From contig NC_080672.1 of the NCBI RefSeq assembly GCF_030247195.1, positions 82,272,113 through 82,336,112 of the forward strand: a stretch of DNA of 64,000 nt, in the 5' to 3' direction. Source of the stretch: Topomyia yanbarensis (taxonomy: Eukaryota; Arthropoda; Insecta; Diptera; Culicidae). Below, in pieces: positions 21,000 to 32,048 of this stretch. A model generated the notes under the pieces. The model searched no databases and was not told where the DNA came from. It saw only the letters and a program-made list of their open reading frames with translations. Every line of letters starts with the position of its first letter. Positions within the stretch are counted from its first letter, which is position 1. The position numbers and the translations under genes are program-made.

Positions 21000-22151
21000 T
21001 ATTGTGTGTCGAAATATGTTGCTCACAAGCGTAGCGTGTTTTCAAGAGCTGCAATTTCAGTTTTAGTTCTCAGATGATGATAATATCATAATATAATATG
21101 TACTTCAAATATGCGCAATAATTTTTTTTCCATGTTTTGGGCCAGCACATATATTGTTTCATAAAAGAATCGGGTTTTCCATACCTAATGCATTGAATGA
21201 AGAACTTAAATATTTTTTTCACAAAGCATTAGTATTAAGTGGATTGTCGGCCTAAAGGGCAGTTTTCGTATTTCTTTTATTTTGATTTGACTTTCAACAT
21301 TTCTCACAAAGATGTTCCATGCTAATTTTATCGATATAATATCCGAAGATGTTGATTTGAGCGTTTCTCTGAGGCCTACCACTCTCTCGTTTAGTATGTG
21401 TTATTAAAAACATAGCAAAACATCTCAATCGTTATACTATCCGAAGAGAGTGATAAGTTTAATAAGAAATGTCTCATCACACTCATACCAAAAAGGAATA
21501 AGGTACGAGAAAAATTAATTACAATCAATTGAAAAAAATTTGAAGAAATTAGGTGTGTAGTTTTTCGGCAATCGTGATCACGGAAAATAAATTTTTAGAG
21601 AAACGACATTTCGAGATAATCGGAATAAAAATTTCAAATTACTACTGCTCGTGGTAGACGAAGCGCAGAAGAAGAAAATTTACAGAGAAACACTTACACA
21701 TTCAAGTGTTTATGTTGTTCGCGTCGCGGAACCCATGGTAAGTAGAACCTTAAAGATTCTGAAAACATCACTTTGTAGAGATTTTAAAATTCAGTAACGT
21801 AGCATATCTAACACAGTTCACCCCAAAATGGCCTTTGTCATAATATAGCACAACAGCGACGAGGTAGGCTCAAAACTTCCAACTGCAAAAATCATTTAAC
21901 TGTGAAAGTATATTATATATTAATAATAATTAACCGAATCATGTAAACAATGGAGACTAAAAATAACCACTTGTGGCTGAACGCCTAGTATATTGAATCA
22001 GAAATGTAATATAAACTAAACAATATAAGCAAATACAAAAGAAAAATTTTAAAAAATATATCGCGCTAATAAGCTTCAGGAAAGCTATGAACTAATTTGA
22101 AACCTAGCAAGACTTGTATTTCCTTGTAGACACCAAAAGTAGTGATGCCTA
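21000..22151. other. Noncoding AT-rich DNA
   Basis: Nothing supportable was seen. Confidence 0.4.
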
Positions 22152-22481
22152 CACTCAAAAAAAAAGTAAACGTTATGCCTATTGATTTTACACATAGATT
22201 TTTGCAATTAACGGAAGCATATAGACACTATTTGCTGGAACATAAACCTAATGTGTGTATTTACAAGAAATATTAATCTTACATTTACATTTTATAACTA
22301 TTAGGCACATAAAACCCCATTCTATAGCAGTATGCATATATAACTTATGTGTGTGCATACATAGTTTATACAGTTGACACATAGAAGGTATGTGTGCGCG
22401 TGATAACAATAGCATTTCTTCTTCATATGAATTTTAAGCGGTTTGAAGCAAATAGAATTAACGTTTGAATTTTTTTCAGTG
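22152..22481. mobile_element. MITE family X, copy 1
   Basis: 330 bases nearly identical to 43645-43973. Ends are inverted: CACT, A-rich run, then AAACGTTA on the left; TAACGTTT, T-rich run, CAGTG on the right. Shared internal landmarks include ATGCCTATTGATTTTACACA and AGTTGACACATAGAAGGTAT. No clear target duplication. Confidence 0.72.
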
Positions 22482-24289
22482 ATAGTATTCTCTGCAAGTA
22501 TGCAGGCAAATCCCATATTTATTTTCAACTCCTACTTATCAAGAGAAATCAATTCATGAAAGCTGTACCGAAAAAAGGCTTTAAGCAAAGTTCAGTCTTG
22601 GATTTTATAGGCATTCCGAGGTTATGTCAAAATAAGCTGTATGCTATTTTATACAGACTTACACGCAACGTCACCATTTAGACATACGAAACGTGTTAAT
22701 TAGTGCTTAAGATAACCTGAGTGAACGGTTATGTGATATTGACTTTCATTTCCATAAACGGCTACCAATGTAGGTATTGTGTAAATGCTCAATTTTATTG
22801 AGATACGTGGTGAAATGTTTTAATGTGAAAGTGCCCAGAACGAAGTACCGAGAAAGTTTAACGTCCAATGCAGCCAGGGGAAACTGTCAAATGTACCCAG
22901 TTCATTTAAAATATATGAAAAGTAAAAAGAGGCTATGAAAGATGAGCTAACAGAAAAAAAAACATCTACCCGCTGGTCCCGTCCCAGGTTGGGACGACAC
23001 ATATGGACAAACAAACAACTCGCTTCCAACTACATCGAATTCGGGCATTTTGTAACATGAGAGCAAACAGTGGCAACCATCAAAGATAACCTGAATAGTG
23101 CTCGCAGTGGCAAAGTTTCCCCTAACAAAAGAAAATGTATCTTAAGACTTGTGAAGTGATCAGATGCTACGGTCTGTCACCGGTTGGTGGGAAAGGTATA
23201 CTTATGTCAGATTGCATTTTTACTGATCTGTCTCATAAAAAAAAACTAACTGTGACAAGAAAGCATGGTGGAAACGTGAGAATTATGGTTCCTGCTTATA
23301 TTTCGAGATCGGCAATAAAAGGATGTAAATTTAATCATTTTTGAACAGCACTTTCTTCATCCCAATTTTCCAGCATCTTGTGATACTTTGAACTAAAAAC
23401 ACGTGTCACTTATTCCACCAAAAACTTCGACCACGTTCGCACATATTACGCAGACACGTAGACCTTCAATATATTTTCGCAAGTCTACCGAAATGTCACA
23501 AACCGCGCACCAAGGTCTTCGCTATTGTTTTAATCACATAACACAGTTGATCGTAAACAGCCAACACTTCGAAACCAGTACAATTTGCCAAACAGCAAGT
23601 CGTCGATATTCCACACCGTACCGCGAGTAACAATAGACTGAGCGAAAAATGTGGCGCGATTTTCGATGACCACCATCATTCCGACGGAAAGGTCATTCAT
23701 TTGTTTCAGCGTCAACGTCCAGGTCCTAATTGAGACGTAAATTAGTTATCGGAGCATCTGAGCTATACATATATGTAGGTGTTAATTTTCTTAGTCGTAC
23801 TGTAAAGCAAAAGGAAGTGATTTCATTTGTATTTAGGTTAACTGAAACAGAAGACGTTGAGTGCCAACAGCCCTAATATGTCAGTTGTCTAAAGTGCTTG
23901 GCGGAATCTGTCAACAATTGTCAAACGATTATTGGTAGGAAAACATTGGAATACCAAGGTGTTCGCATCTGTAATGTAAAATCTGCAGAAACACGATGTA
24001 GTGACAAAAAATTGGATTTTTTATTCAGCTCGTTCCAGTAAGCTGGAAGGACCGTTTTTACATGTTTAAAACCAAAGCAGAACATTTGAAGTGATTTTAA
24101 GACTAGCTGAAAAAAAAATTCTACACTAAGGGGACCAATTTTAAAGCTTTTTTAGGGTTTTGGGTTGTTTTTCTAGGTAAGAATTTCTGAAACTTGGATT
24201 TGAATGTTTTGTGTTCCATTCGTCAGTAACTGATACCAACTTGCTGTCAGTTAGACTGAATTTTCAAACTAACACCAAATTGGCGTGAG
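22482..24289. other. Noncoding DNA, unexplained short ORFs
   Basis: Open frames at 23135-23344 (plus, 69 residues) and 23530-23715 (minus, 61 residues) have locally less AT-rich composition, but I recognise no family and see no splice context. They could be fragments of an old mobile element. Confidence 0.35.
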
Positions 24290-24292
24290 TTA

Positions 24293-24697
24293 AGGCAACT
24301 GTACACTTCGGGAATTGGATCGCGGGATTTGGGCCGGGATTTTGTGTCAGATTTTTATCACGGAAAATTTTGCGCCGTTATCTCTTGAAACCGTCAAAAT
24401 AAAACTTCTACTGTTTCGTAAAAACACCAGTAGCTTCAGAACAGCACAGATTTTTAAACATAATAAAAACATAATTTTTCCCGTCGGAAACAATTCATGT
24501 TGAACTGTTTCCGGACGGATTTTTACTATGAAGAATTTTAAAAACCCGTGACATTTCCAGAATTGGGTTTACACTTCGGGAATGTTGATTTTTCCGTTTA
24601 GATTTTTTTCCGTCACGGAAAATCGAAAATCCATCTCCCATTTGAATGGCTGGGGAACAAAATCCCGTGATCAAATTCCCGAGGTGTACAGTAGCCT
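24293..24697. mobile_element. PIF/Harbinger-like MITE (TTA duplication)
   Basis: 405 bases with inverted ends of about 35 bases: left AGGCAACTGTACACTTCGGG, right complement AGGCTACTGTACACCTCGGG, continuing GATC-CGGGATTT on both arms. TTA is repeated at 24290-24292 and 24698-24700, the 3-bp duplication expected of PIF/Harbinger. It abuts and appears to truncate the mariner-like remnant on its right. Confidence 0.75.
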
Positions 24698-25177
24698 TTA
24701 GACACTAAATCCAAACCGTGTGGTGAAAAACAGTAGCCCCGGAAGCTGCCAGAATTCCGCTGATCATCCATGAGACAATGAGACTTCGTCAATATCTGGA
24801 GGTACAGTTTCTGGGCCGTATTTTGCCGCTCGTCACGATTTTGATTGCACTTTGCACTATGAAGTCCCTCCCGATCCTTGGCTGTCTGAACGAAAGACTT
24901 GGACAGATTCAACTTTTCGGCCACATCCCTGACCGAAGCATTGGGATTCCGCTTAAACACTTTCACTACACGCTTGTGATCCTGATCACTAATAGAACAT
25001 CCATTCTGACCGCATTTTTCCTTTCATTCGCTGCACAGAGTTTGGTGGTAACGTTTATTCGCACGACTCACCGTTGACTGCACGATTCCGAGTTGTTTTC
25101 CGATGTCCCGATGAGAAAGTTGAGGATTTTCCCTTGCGCAAAATCAATTCGCAACGTTGCTTTTCGGGTGACGCCAT
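24698..25177 (-). pseudogene. Mariner/Tc1-like transposase, N-terminal remnant
   Basis: Minus-strand fragment starting at MASPEKQRCELILRKGKSS (ATG 25177). After frame changes it gives GKQLGIVQSTVS, a helix-turn-helix, then VFKRNPNASVRDVAEKLNLS, KSFVQTAK, a second one. DERQNTAQKLYLQILTKSHC and MDDQ follow, the last matching the MDDE around the first catalytic aspartate of mosquito ITm transposases. The protein stops at the PIF-like MITE; the remaining catalytic acids are missing. Multiple frameshifts make it dead. Such enzymes cut and paste at TA dinucleotides. Confidence 0.72.
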
Positions 25178-25399
25178 GTTTTCCAATTTTCAAAAACTGA
25201 CAGCGATAAAAATACATTGTAAACAATACACTCTAAACTGCTTCTACCCAAATTTTCAAGAGAAACTACCCAAGGGGTTATTTTCTACAGCGTTTTCCCT
25301 TGATACAATTTGATCTGGAACACCATTTAAAGGCGTAACGTTGGTCAAAATCCTTAAAAGATATATTGTTATGGCCTTTTTTAGTATCTAATAATATAC

Positions 25400-25651
25400 G
25401 CGATTTCTAACATTCTATGCAGGCGTTTTTTCCATAAAATCTGGCATTTTTCCAGTAAGTTAAAAACAAATAAGTGTAATGAATTGCCAAAACATTTTCG
25501 TCGATAGTTGGAGCAGTAGCGTGTTCTCGGAAGGGCTCCCCATCAGAATCACTCACTACAATTGCAGAAGAGACGGGAAATAACCCCCACTAAAACTCTG
25601 GTTTTCAAAGCTCGGCAGCTGAAATCTGTTTCGCCATGGGAGATGCCGAAG
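25400..25651 (-). pseudogene. LINE reverse transcriptase, distal C-terminal piece
   Basis: Weak continuation of the LINE ORF beyond the hAT MITE (minus strand): LRPSASPMAKQISAAEL, then degraded sequence. Linked to the 26168-27044 piece because both ends of the MITE lie in one LINE frame (FIRFA before, LRP after). Confidence 0.4.
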
Positions 25652-25659
25652 GGCGAAGC

Positions 25660-26167
25660 TAGAGATGGGCCATTCGTTCGCGAACGGTTCAAGTGAACTG
25701 GTTCTTCGAAGAGAATGAGCGAACGGAAGTTCTTTTTAAAAGAACGGTAGTTCTCAATTCTCTTCAAAGCGAATGAACTGAACCTGACCTAAAGCCGTTT
25801 GGCGAATTTCTCGGACCGATTTTTAGGCGAACGAATGAAAATGAACCGACTTGCCGTCCCACAAAGCGCTCTCTGTGCTCTCCCAGAATGGAACCGGCGA
25901 AGAACGACTCATCACATTCTCTATTTCTCTAGTTATACATCAAGAAGAAATCGCTACCCTTGATGAACTTGTTAAGCATACAGGGGTATAATAGTTTGGG
26001 CAGCATCTGTTTGGTTCCTCTCCAAGAATCGAATGTTTTGAGAGACATTCGCTAGAAACAAGTAAATTATCAGCTGAACGGAAGAACGGTTCATCTGAAC
26101 TAATTCTTTTAACAGAACTGTTCAGTCGGGAATGGTTCTTCGAAGTGAACTGTTTCGCCCATCTCTA
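25660..26167. mobile_element. hAT-like MITE (TAGAGATGGGC ends)
   Basis: 508 bases with ends TAGAGATGGGC and GCCCATCTCTA, and GAACGGTTC/GTTCTTCGAA blocks mirrored inside. Exact 8-bp direct repeat GGCGAAGC flanks it (25652-25659 and 26168-26175). These ends are typical for nonautonomous insect hAT elements. It interrupts the LINE reverse transcriptase remnant. Confidence 0.87.
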
Positions 26168-27044
26168 GGCGAAGCGAATGAACAGGCATTGGACAGCCTC
26201 GATTCTGTCAATCCCGTTCTGGTAGTACGGATTCTAAACAGCAGAACAATATTCTAATGTTGAGCGAACCCTACAGTTTTTCGCTATTCGGAAGATGATC
26301 CCAAGCTGTCGTGATGCCTTATCTACGATGTATGAAGTATGTTCTTTGAACGTTAGTGCCGAATCCATGATGACTCCGAGATCCTTGATGTGAGATTGTC
26401 TTAGAATGCTCGAGTCGAAGAAATGATAATTAAACTGAGTCGGATGGCGCTGCCGCGTGTACGTAACGATTGGGCATTTACTCGAGTTTAATACCATTCT
26501 GTTTAGATCACACCACGTACTAAAGCTGTCCAGTTCCCTCTGAAGAAGCTCGGTATCGATTTTATCCCGTATTTTTCGAAAACTTTGCATGTCGTCGACG
26601 AAAGAAAGGCGGGATCCTTGTACTGTGATATTGACGTCATTATAGTAGAGCAGGGATATTACTGGATCGAGATGACTTCCTTGTGGTATGCTAGGTGTAG
26701 CGAAGAATGGTGCAGATAGACAGTCCTTAATGCTGATTTGGAGTTGCCTTCCATCGAGGTAGCAACGAAACCAGCGCAGAAGTTGTCCATGAATGCCGAA
26801 TTTGTCCAGCTTCGCTAATGCGATATCATGGTTGATTTTGTCGAAGGCCGCAGATTGATCCATGTAAATAGCATCGGTTTGCAATCTGTTAGCGAATCCA
26901 TCGATTACATACGTCGTGAACGAGAGCAGGTTGGCCGTTGTCGATCGTTTAAGCATAAAAAACCGTGTTGGTCATCTGCAATGTAGTGTTTGCAGTGACA
27001 GAAAATAGAGTCTAAAACAACCAACGGGAATAGTTTTGTTTCCT
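26168..27044 (-). pseudogene. Degenerate LINE reverse transcriptase (Jockey/CR1-like)
   Basis: Core of a reverse transcriptase on the minus strand. IADDQHGFFMLKRSTTANLL, IYMDQSAAFDKINHDI, IPQGSHLDPVISLLYYNDV and catalytic FVDDMQ are visible, then STWCDLNRMVLNSSKC and RSTLEYCSAV of the thumb. Changes such as MDQS for LDLS and SHLDPV for S-LSP suggest relaxed selection. No RNase H follows, which argues against the I group. The same element continues across a SINE insertion to 27598-27725 and probably to the endonuclease at 27900-28373. Confidence 0.8.
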
Positions 27045-27061
27045 TTTTCATGAGCTTGAGC
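27045..27061. repeat. SINE target-site duplication (left)
   Basis: TTTGTTTCCTTTTTCAT, exactly repeated at 27581-27597. Confidence 0.8.
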
Positions 27062-27580
27062 TTGTGCGACCACCCCTGGCAGCTACTCCGTTATCGATCT
27101 GGACTAGCTGAAGTTGCACAGGGAATCAGTAGATAATTATGCTTGGGAGTAGCGAAAAATCGTTCAATGTGCAAGTCCTGGTAGTCCTAAAGTGTTTATT
27201 GATCAATACCGGCGCCGGACAGCCCCGAACGTAGATCGCGGCAGGAAAGGGAAGGGATGTTAGTCCGATACTTGCTTTTGCTAGAGGCCGTATATACTAC
27301 TGCGCACTCCACAAGTATCACGGAAGGAGGAATTTGTTAGAAGGAAAGAATTTGGATTCTACTTCTTCTTTACCGACACCAGAGAGGTGACTCTACTAGA
27401 TTATCGATCCATCAACTCATGGACCGGGACCAACGGCTTTACTTCCCTTCCGAAGGAAGACGTGACCACAGATTTTTCACCTCAGAAAAATCTCAACGAC
27501 CTCGGCTGGAATTGAACCCAGGCCAACTGGATTGAGTGGCGGTCACACTTACCACTCAACCACCGGCGCCGTCTGTTCGA
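27062..27580 (-). mobile_element. tRNA-derived SINE, full length, inside LINE
   Basis: A 519-base insertion flanked by a 17-bp direct repeat. On the minus strand its head reads GGCGCCGGTGGTTGAGTGG (RNA polymerase III A box TGGTTGAGTGG) and, about 45 bases on, the B box GGTTCAATTCC, a tRNA-like internal promoter. No ORF. A truncated relative is at about 41750-41952. It resembles the Feilai type of tRNA-related SINE known from Aedes, but that assignment is from memory of the family and untested. Mobilised by LINE machinery. Confidence 0.83.
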
Positions 27581-27597
27581 TTTGTTTCCTTTTTCAT

Positions 27598-27725
27598 TTA
27601 CTGGAAACATATGCGCTGCTTTCCGACAGACAGGGAATGCAGTGAGTGATAGCTCGAAAACTCGCCGAAGTGGTTCAAGAAGCTCGCTGATGCAGTTGTG
27701 AACCACTTAGGCTTAGATTTCAGTT
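27598..27725 (-). pseudogene. LINE reverse transcriptase N-terminal piece
   Basis: Minus-strand ISELLEPLRRVFELSLTAF and FPVCRKAAHMFPVNEKGNK match the segment of CR1/Jockey-type RTs that precedes the NYRGI motif. The frame breaks at the SINE and resumes on its other side, showing the SINE landed in this LINE. Confidence 0.65.
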
Positions 27726-27899
27726 GACGCTCGACGTTTCACTGGTGTCTAAAAAGGCGCATCTGCTTTACTTTTTGTATTCGTGGCTGAGTTGAAAGTA
27801 GTGATTTCGTAATGCAAATATCTTATGTTGTAGTCGTTGTCTGCGTTTTAAAAATCGTAGACGATTGAGCTTGAGACGTCTTCAAAATTCACTCCTAGG

Positions 27900-28373
27900 T
27901 TACCAGCGCATAGTGGGGAACGATGACGCACCTGCTTGACTAAAGGAGGCGGTGCAGCAGTACGGAGCGCAGTTCCGGGCACTTACAAAGCAGAGGTCCA
28001 ATGTACGTCCATTCTCGTTGGTGACATTATTAATTTGCCGAAGAGTTGCGCTGCTGTAGCTGTCCAAAATACAACTGGCATTGTTAATAAGTGCAGATTT
28101 TTCGATATCCAAACGTAGAGATCCATTACTTGCCTGGCACCACGTTAAGCCAGGTAAGTTGAAGTCACCCAGTAAAAAAATATCATCAGACGGGGCGGCG
28201 ATCGAGGCGATAAAACAAACGGAGGAAAGATGTACATCGATCAGGCTTAGATCACGAATTCTGTCACGTGGAAAATACACAACATTGAGTGTACGGTTCA
28301 AATGCGCGAGCGTAGGGACTTCACAATCGCTTGAGGATGAGCATTTTTTATTTGTGCGCGCTTGAGACTGCAT
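27900..28373 (-). pseudogene. LINE endonuclease fragment
   Basis: 157 codons with LLGDFNLPGLTWCQ, the metal-binding motif of AP-type LINE endonucleases, preceded by LNVVYFPRDR and followed by TNENGRTLDLCFVS. Same strand as the reverse transcriptase pieces and likely the same element, with the domain between them deleted. Confidence 0.72.
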
Positions 28374-28644
28374 TAATCAGATTATAAGTGCTGTAACGTT
28401 CACTAAATCATCGGAACGTTCTTATCTGTGCGAAAACCTGGGACATAGTTGTGCGTGGATGATCGCGATTGCATGTTCGTCTTTGTGCATCATCGCGAAG
28501 GGCTCGGGCGCTTGTAAGTTAACGTGTTGGATCACGTGGGCGTTTGAATGGTGCGTGGACGTTTCTATGTCGCGTGTGCTAGCGTGTATGTGACTTCACG
28601 TGTATAAATTCGAGTTTATAATCGTATGTCCATCGTATATTCAC

Positions 28645-30093
28645 TAGGGTGGCACGAGGATGTATGAAAAAAATTGAATAACACAGAACCAAGTTAGGAA
28701 AATTCGTAATTCTTCAACGAACTCCCACGCTAAATTTGAATCAAATCTGTTGGAGCATGTTTTAGCACAAATGATTCTAAGTTTGTATGGAGTTTACTAT
28801 GAGCAAATAATACATTTTCATTAAATTCATAAATATGCCGCCTGGTGCCCCTGAAAAATATATTTTATGCTGCATTCTATAGATTCAGCCAAGTAGAACA
28901 ACTTCTTCTAAAGACAGTTCATAGCTATGACAACTGGTTCATGAGTTATTGCAAAATTAAACTTTCGTTGCCCTTAAAGTTATTAAAATAGTGCTGTCTC
29001 TGGCTACCCGGCGAGCTGAACCTTCAATCAAGTGAATCTTGACGTATTTGTTGTGGTCACCAGTTATACCATTGGTGTAAAGCGGAAATATAGTCCAGAT
29101 GGTATCGTCCGAAACATGTGATCCAAAGGACTTGGGATCGAATTGTAACAGAATTATTTTTATGCATTTTTTTGTATACGTTGAGCAAATTAAAATTGAA
29201 ACGAGACTGAAGCAGGCAAGATTTCCGTTATTTTGAAGCTCAACTGATGTTCACCACATCCCTGTGGAGCTGGAACAGCTATATAGAGTGCCCCGTAAAC
29301 TGAAGGTAAGTTAATTGAGTAAGTCGGGCAATATCTGTTACCATACGTCAGCAAGAGTGTCTCCGGCCATGAAGCACGATTTGATTTTAACCAAAACTTT
29401 TGGATGAATCATCCAGGGATTAAGATTGGAGTATACTCCTGATATAGCATCGTGAATATAACGTTAGAATATTCATTTGCTGAAATAAAATAACACGTCA
29501 GAAATAACGGTTTTGATCTCCCTTATTACTTTATTGGAAACTAACAATTCCACATAATAACGTTCCCGCTTTACAGGCAGCAAAAAAAATTAAAATATTA
29601 ATAATTTAGAACCGAACTTATGTCCTTCAGATTGTCTATTTATGACGCTCGCATCTGAACTATAAAACCGCCTATGATGATAGCTGCCTAATTCGGTTTA
29701 TGGCTAGCATATCACGGTTAACTTGATTGAAGTATCAGCCAAAGTATCCAGATAAATTCAATTTTCACCAACGATGTAGACACTTAAGCATCGTATAAAG
29801 AATAACTTTTGAACCAGAAGTCGCAGCCTATTACACTCTTCGAGGAAGTTGTGCACGGTAGTCGTATCTACCAAAATCAGCATAGCATATATTTTTAGAA
29901 TACATAGGAACGTGTCTACGAAATATTAAATAATGTGGATCGTTTATACATGTTAAATCACGTACAGACTTTAAACCATTTGTGCTAAAATATAGTGCAA
30001 CCTATCAAATCAACATTTTGCATGGTTGAATGACGTCGTATAGCAAGTAGTTTTTGATCGGTTCTACTGAATTCTAAAATTTGTGCCACCCTA
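28645..30093. mobile_element. Nonautonomous hAT-like element, 1.45 kb
   Basis: Perfect 11-bp inverted ends TAGGGTGGCAC and GTGCCACCCTA, with the 8-bp direct repeat ATATTCAC at 28637-28644 and 30094-30101. Removing the insert and one duplication restores a sequence like the sister repeat copies (ATTCGCGTGTGTTTTT at 55990; GTTCACGTATGTTCTT at 32544). No transposase is readable in 1449 bases. Confidence 0.83.
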
Positions 30094-31379
30094 ATATTCA
30101 CGTGTGTTCTTAGATGATCGTGCGCAGACCTGAATCTGAAAGAAGTGAGTCTGATACTTTATTTTCAGTAATCGGTTCAAATGCTGGAAGAGGGTGAATT
30201 CTCCCATATCACTAGAGTTCCCGGTCATGTTACCTTGAAATGTGTAGTCTAGTGGTTATGACTGTCATTTTTTCGTATTGGTCTGAACCGAAGACATTAC
30301 CCTAGGCTGCTAGGGCCGAAAGTAGAGACTTCCGGACGTAACCGATTCATGATCGCGCGAACACGGGCGTTTGTAGGTTCACTCCTGAGACCGCGTTTGT
30401 GAATTTATAAGTACTAAAACGTTTACTTAGTCACCGGGGTGTTATCCTGTTTGCGAGATCGCGGGTGTAGATGAGCGGATGATCGCGAAGGGCTAGATCG
30501 CTTGTATTGTCTAGTGGATATGAGCGTCATTTTTTTGGTCCGATTGAAGGCATGATGTGACCGATGCGTTTGAACGCAAACATGGACGTTTGTAGGTTTC
30601 CGCTTGAGACTACGTTTATAAGTTTATTAGGCTTTCGTGTGCGTGAATGATCGCGAAGGTTTGTATATTAACCCATTATTGCCCAACTTATTTTTTACTC
30701 GCATCACAAATTGAGTTTTCCGATCGGAAAAAATGATGTGGTCATTCCAGTAAAATTATTTTTGTACTGAAAGTAGCTGATATAATAAGGAACAACCAGT
30801 GAAAATTTAAGATTGATCGATTAATTGGTTCCTGAGATATCGTGATCGCCGCGAATTAACTTTTCAACAAAATACAACTCCGAGATAATCGAGTTTTACT
30901 GTCGGTGCAGCGAGTCAACGGTCTAGCGTATCAAACACTACGCACCGCCTACGAATGGTCAATGGGTAGCGGTGTATAAATAGCTGTAACTCAAGTTGTA
31001 GTATTCCGATCTTAATGAAATTTATAGAAAATTTTCCTCAGTGTATGAAGTTCCAGAATATCTAATTCACAAAAAATCGATTTTTATCATCCTGAAAAAA
31101 TGGGAAAATTGAATAAAAACAAAACATAAACACCGGTTTAACCACTTTAACTTCTCTAAACGTATTCTGCAAGAGTATATGAACAATATTAACTCATTTA
31201 TAATGCCTGTTCTGCATTATTGCTTGAGTAATAGGAGTTATTCTCAGCACCTACTATATATAGTAGTGTTACAATAAATTGGCCTCACCCAAAACAGACA
31301 GAGAATGTCTAATAATCCCAAAACATATATTTAATGGCAAGGGCTAATAAGGGGAGGTGAGAATTAATAGTGTGCAGGC

Positions 31380-31905
31380 TTACCCGATAATGCTGACGTC
31401 ATCAGAGACCGCGGTCGATCTCCACTGAGGCTGTCGTGGTTGTGTGTAGCTGCCGAACTGGATCATCGCCAAGGCCCGGTTGTCGACGGTACGTTTTGAG
31501 CGTCTTTAGTGGTTCCGAGTTTGTGCTGGGTATTCCAGTTTCCGGATCCACGTTAATGAAGATGCACCTCGTACACGGCTTCAGATTCCGATAGATCGTT
31601 TCGCCTATCTTAATCCACTTCCAATTGTCCTCCTCGTATGCGGCCGGTCCTTTCACAACAAAGTTTGGCCGGTATTGCAAAGCCGTCACCGGTTTCTCCA
31701 ACCTTGAATTCACGTCCGCCACAGACGCCTCCGACAGAAGCATGAAACTAGTCGAATCGTGAAGAGCACCCGAATCGGTCGAGGTCAAATTAACGAAAAA
31801 ACGATTTTTCTCCCGCACCTCCCGGCTAGAGTAATTAAACGGATAGAAAACCAGACGCAATCCAAAGTCCTCACTTAGAATATCGGGAAACCACCGACCG
31901 TACTC
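31380..31905 (-). pseudogene. Captured MOSC-domain (MARC-like) gene segment
   Basis: About 150 codons on the minus strand match the MOSC-domain part of mitochondrial amidoxime-reducing component proteins: DFGLRLVFYP, STSFMLLSEASVADVNSRL, RPNFVVKG, CTRCIFINVDPETG with the conserved Cys and the PETG loop, and EPLKTLKTYRR. In host enzymes this domain binds molybdenum cofactor and reduces N-hydroxylated compounds. After LGDDPV the frame shifts: the next frame gives FGSY then SDDVSIIG-stop, matching the normal end of the family. The N-terminal beta-barrel is absent; its upstream edge is fused to the local tandem repeat, so the first residues of the open frame (TEYGRW) are not native. No ATG starts the frame. 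Most likely a transposon-captured pseudogene. Confidence 0.75.
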
Positions 31906-32048
31906 GGTCAACCTCTTTTATCCGAATCTACAGCGGGGAGAAACACCACCGCTCTCGACCGTGCTCGGTCAACTATCTTTTCCGACTAAACTTTTTTTTT
32001 CGGCGGGAGTCGCCGACCGCCACCGACCGTACTCGGTCAACCTCTTTT
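31894..32048. repeat. Tandem repeat, about 65-bp unit, three copies
   Basis: CGACCGTACTCGGTCAAC (or GTGCTCGG) recurs near 31897, 31957 and 32025, each followed by a CTCTTTTATC-like tail. The first copy overlaps the 5' edge of the MOSC segment. Confidence 0.65.

Noticed and set aside
23135..23715. Two short frames possibly from a gene
   Set aside because: No domain, splice context or homology recognised; listed only as unexplained DNA.
24613..24697. Extension of the transposase frame
   Set aside because: The last codons read into the PIF-like MITE and are not transposase.
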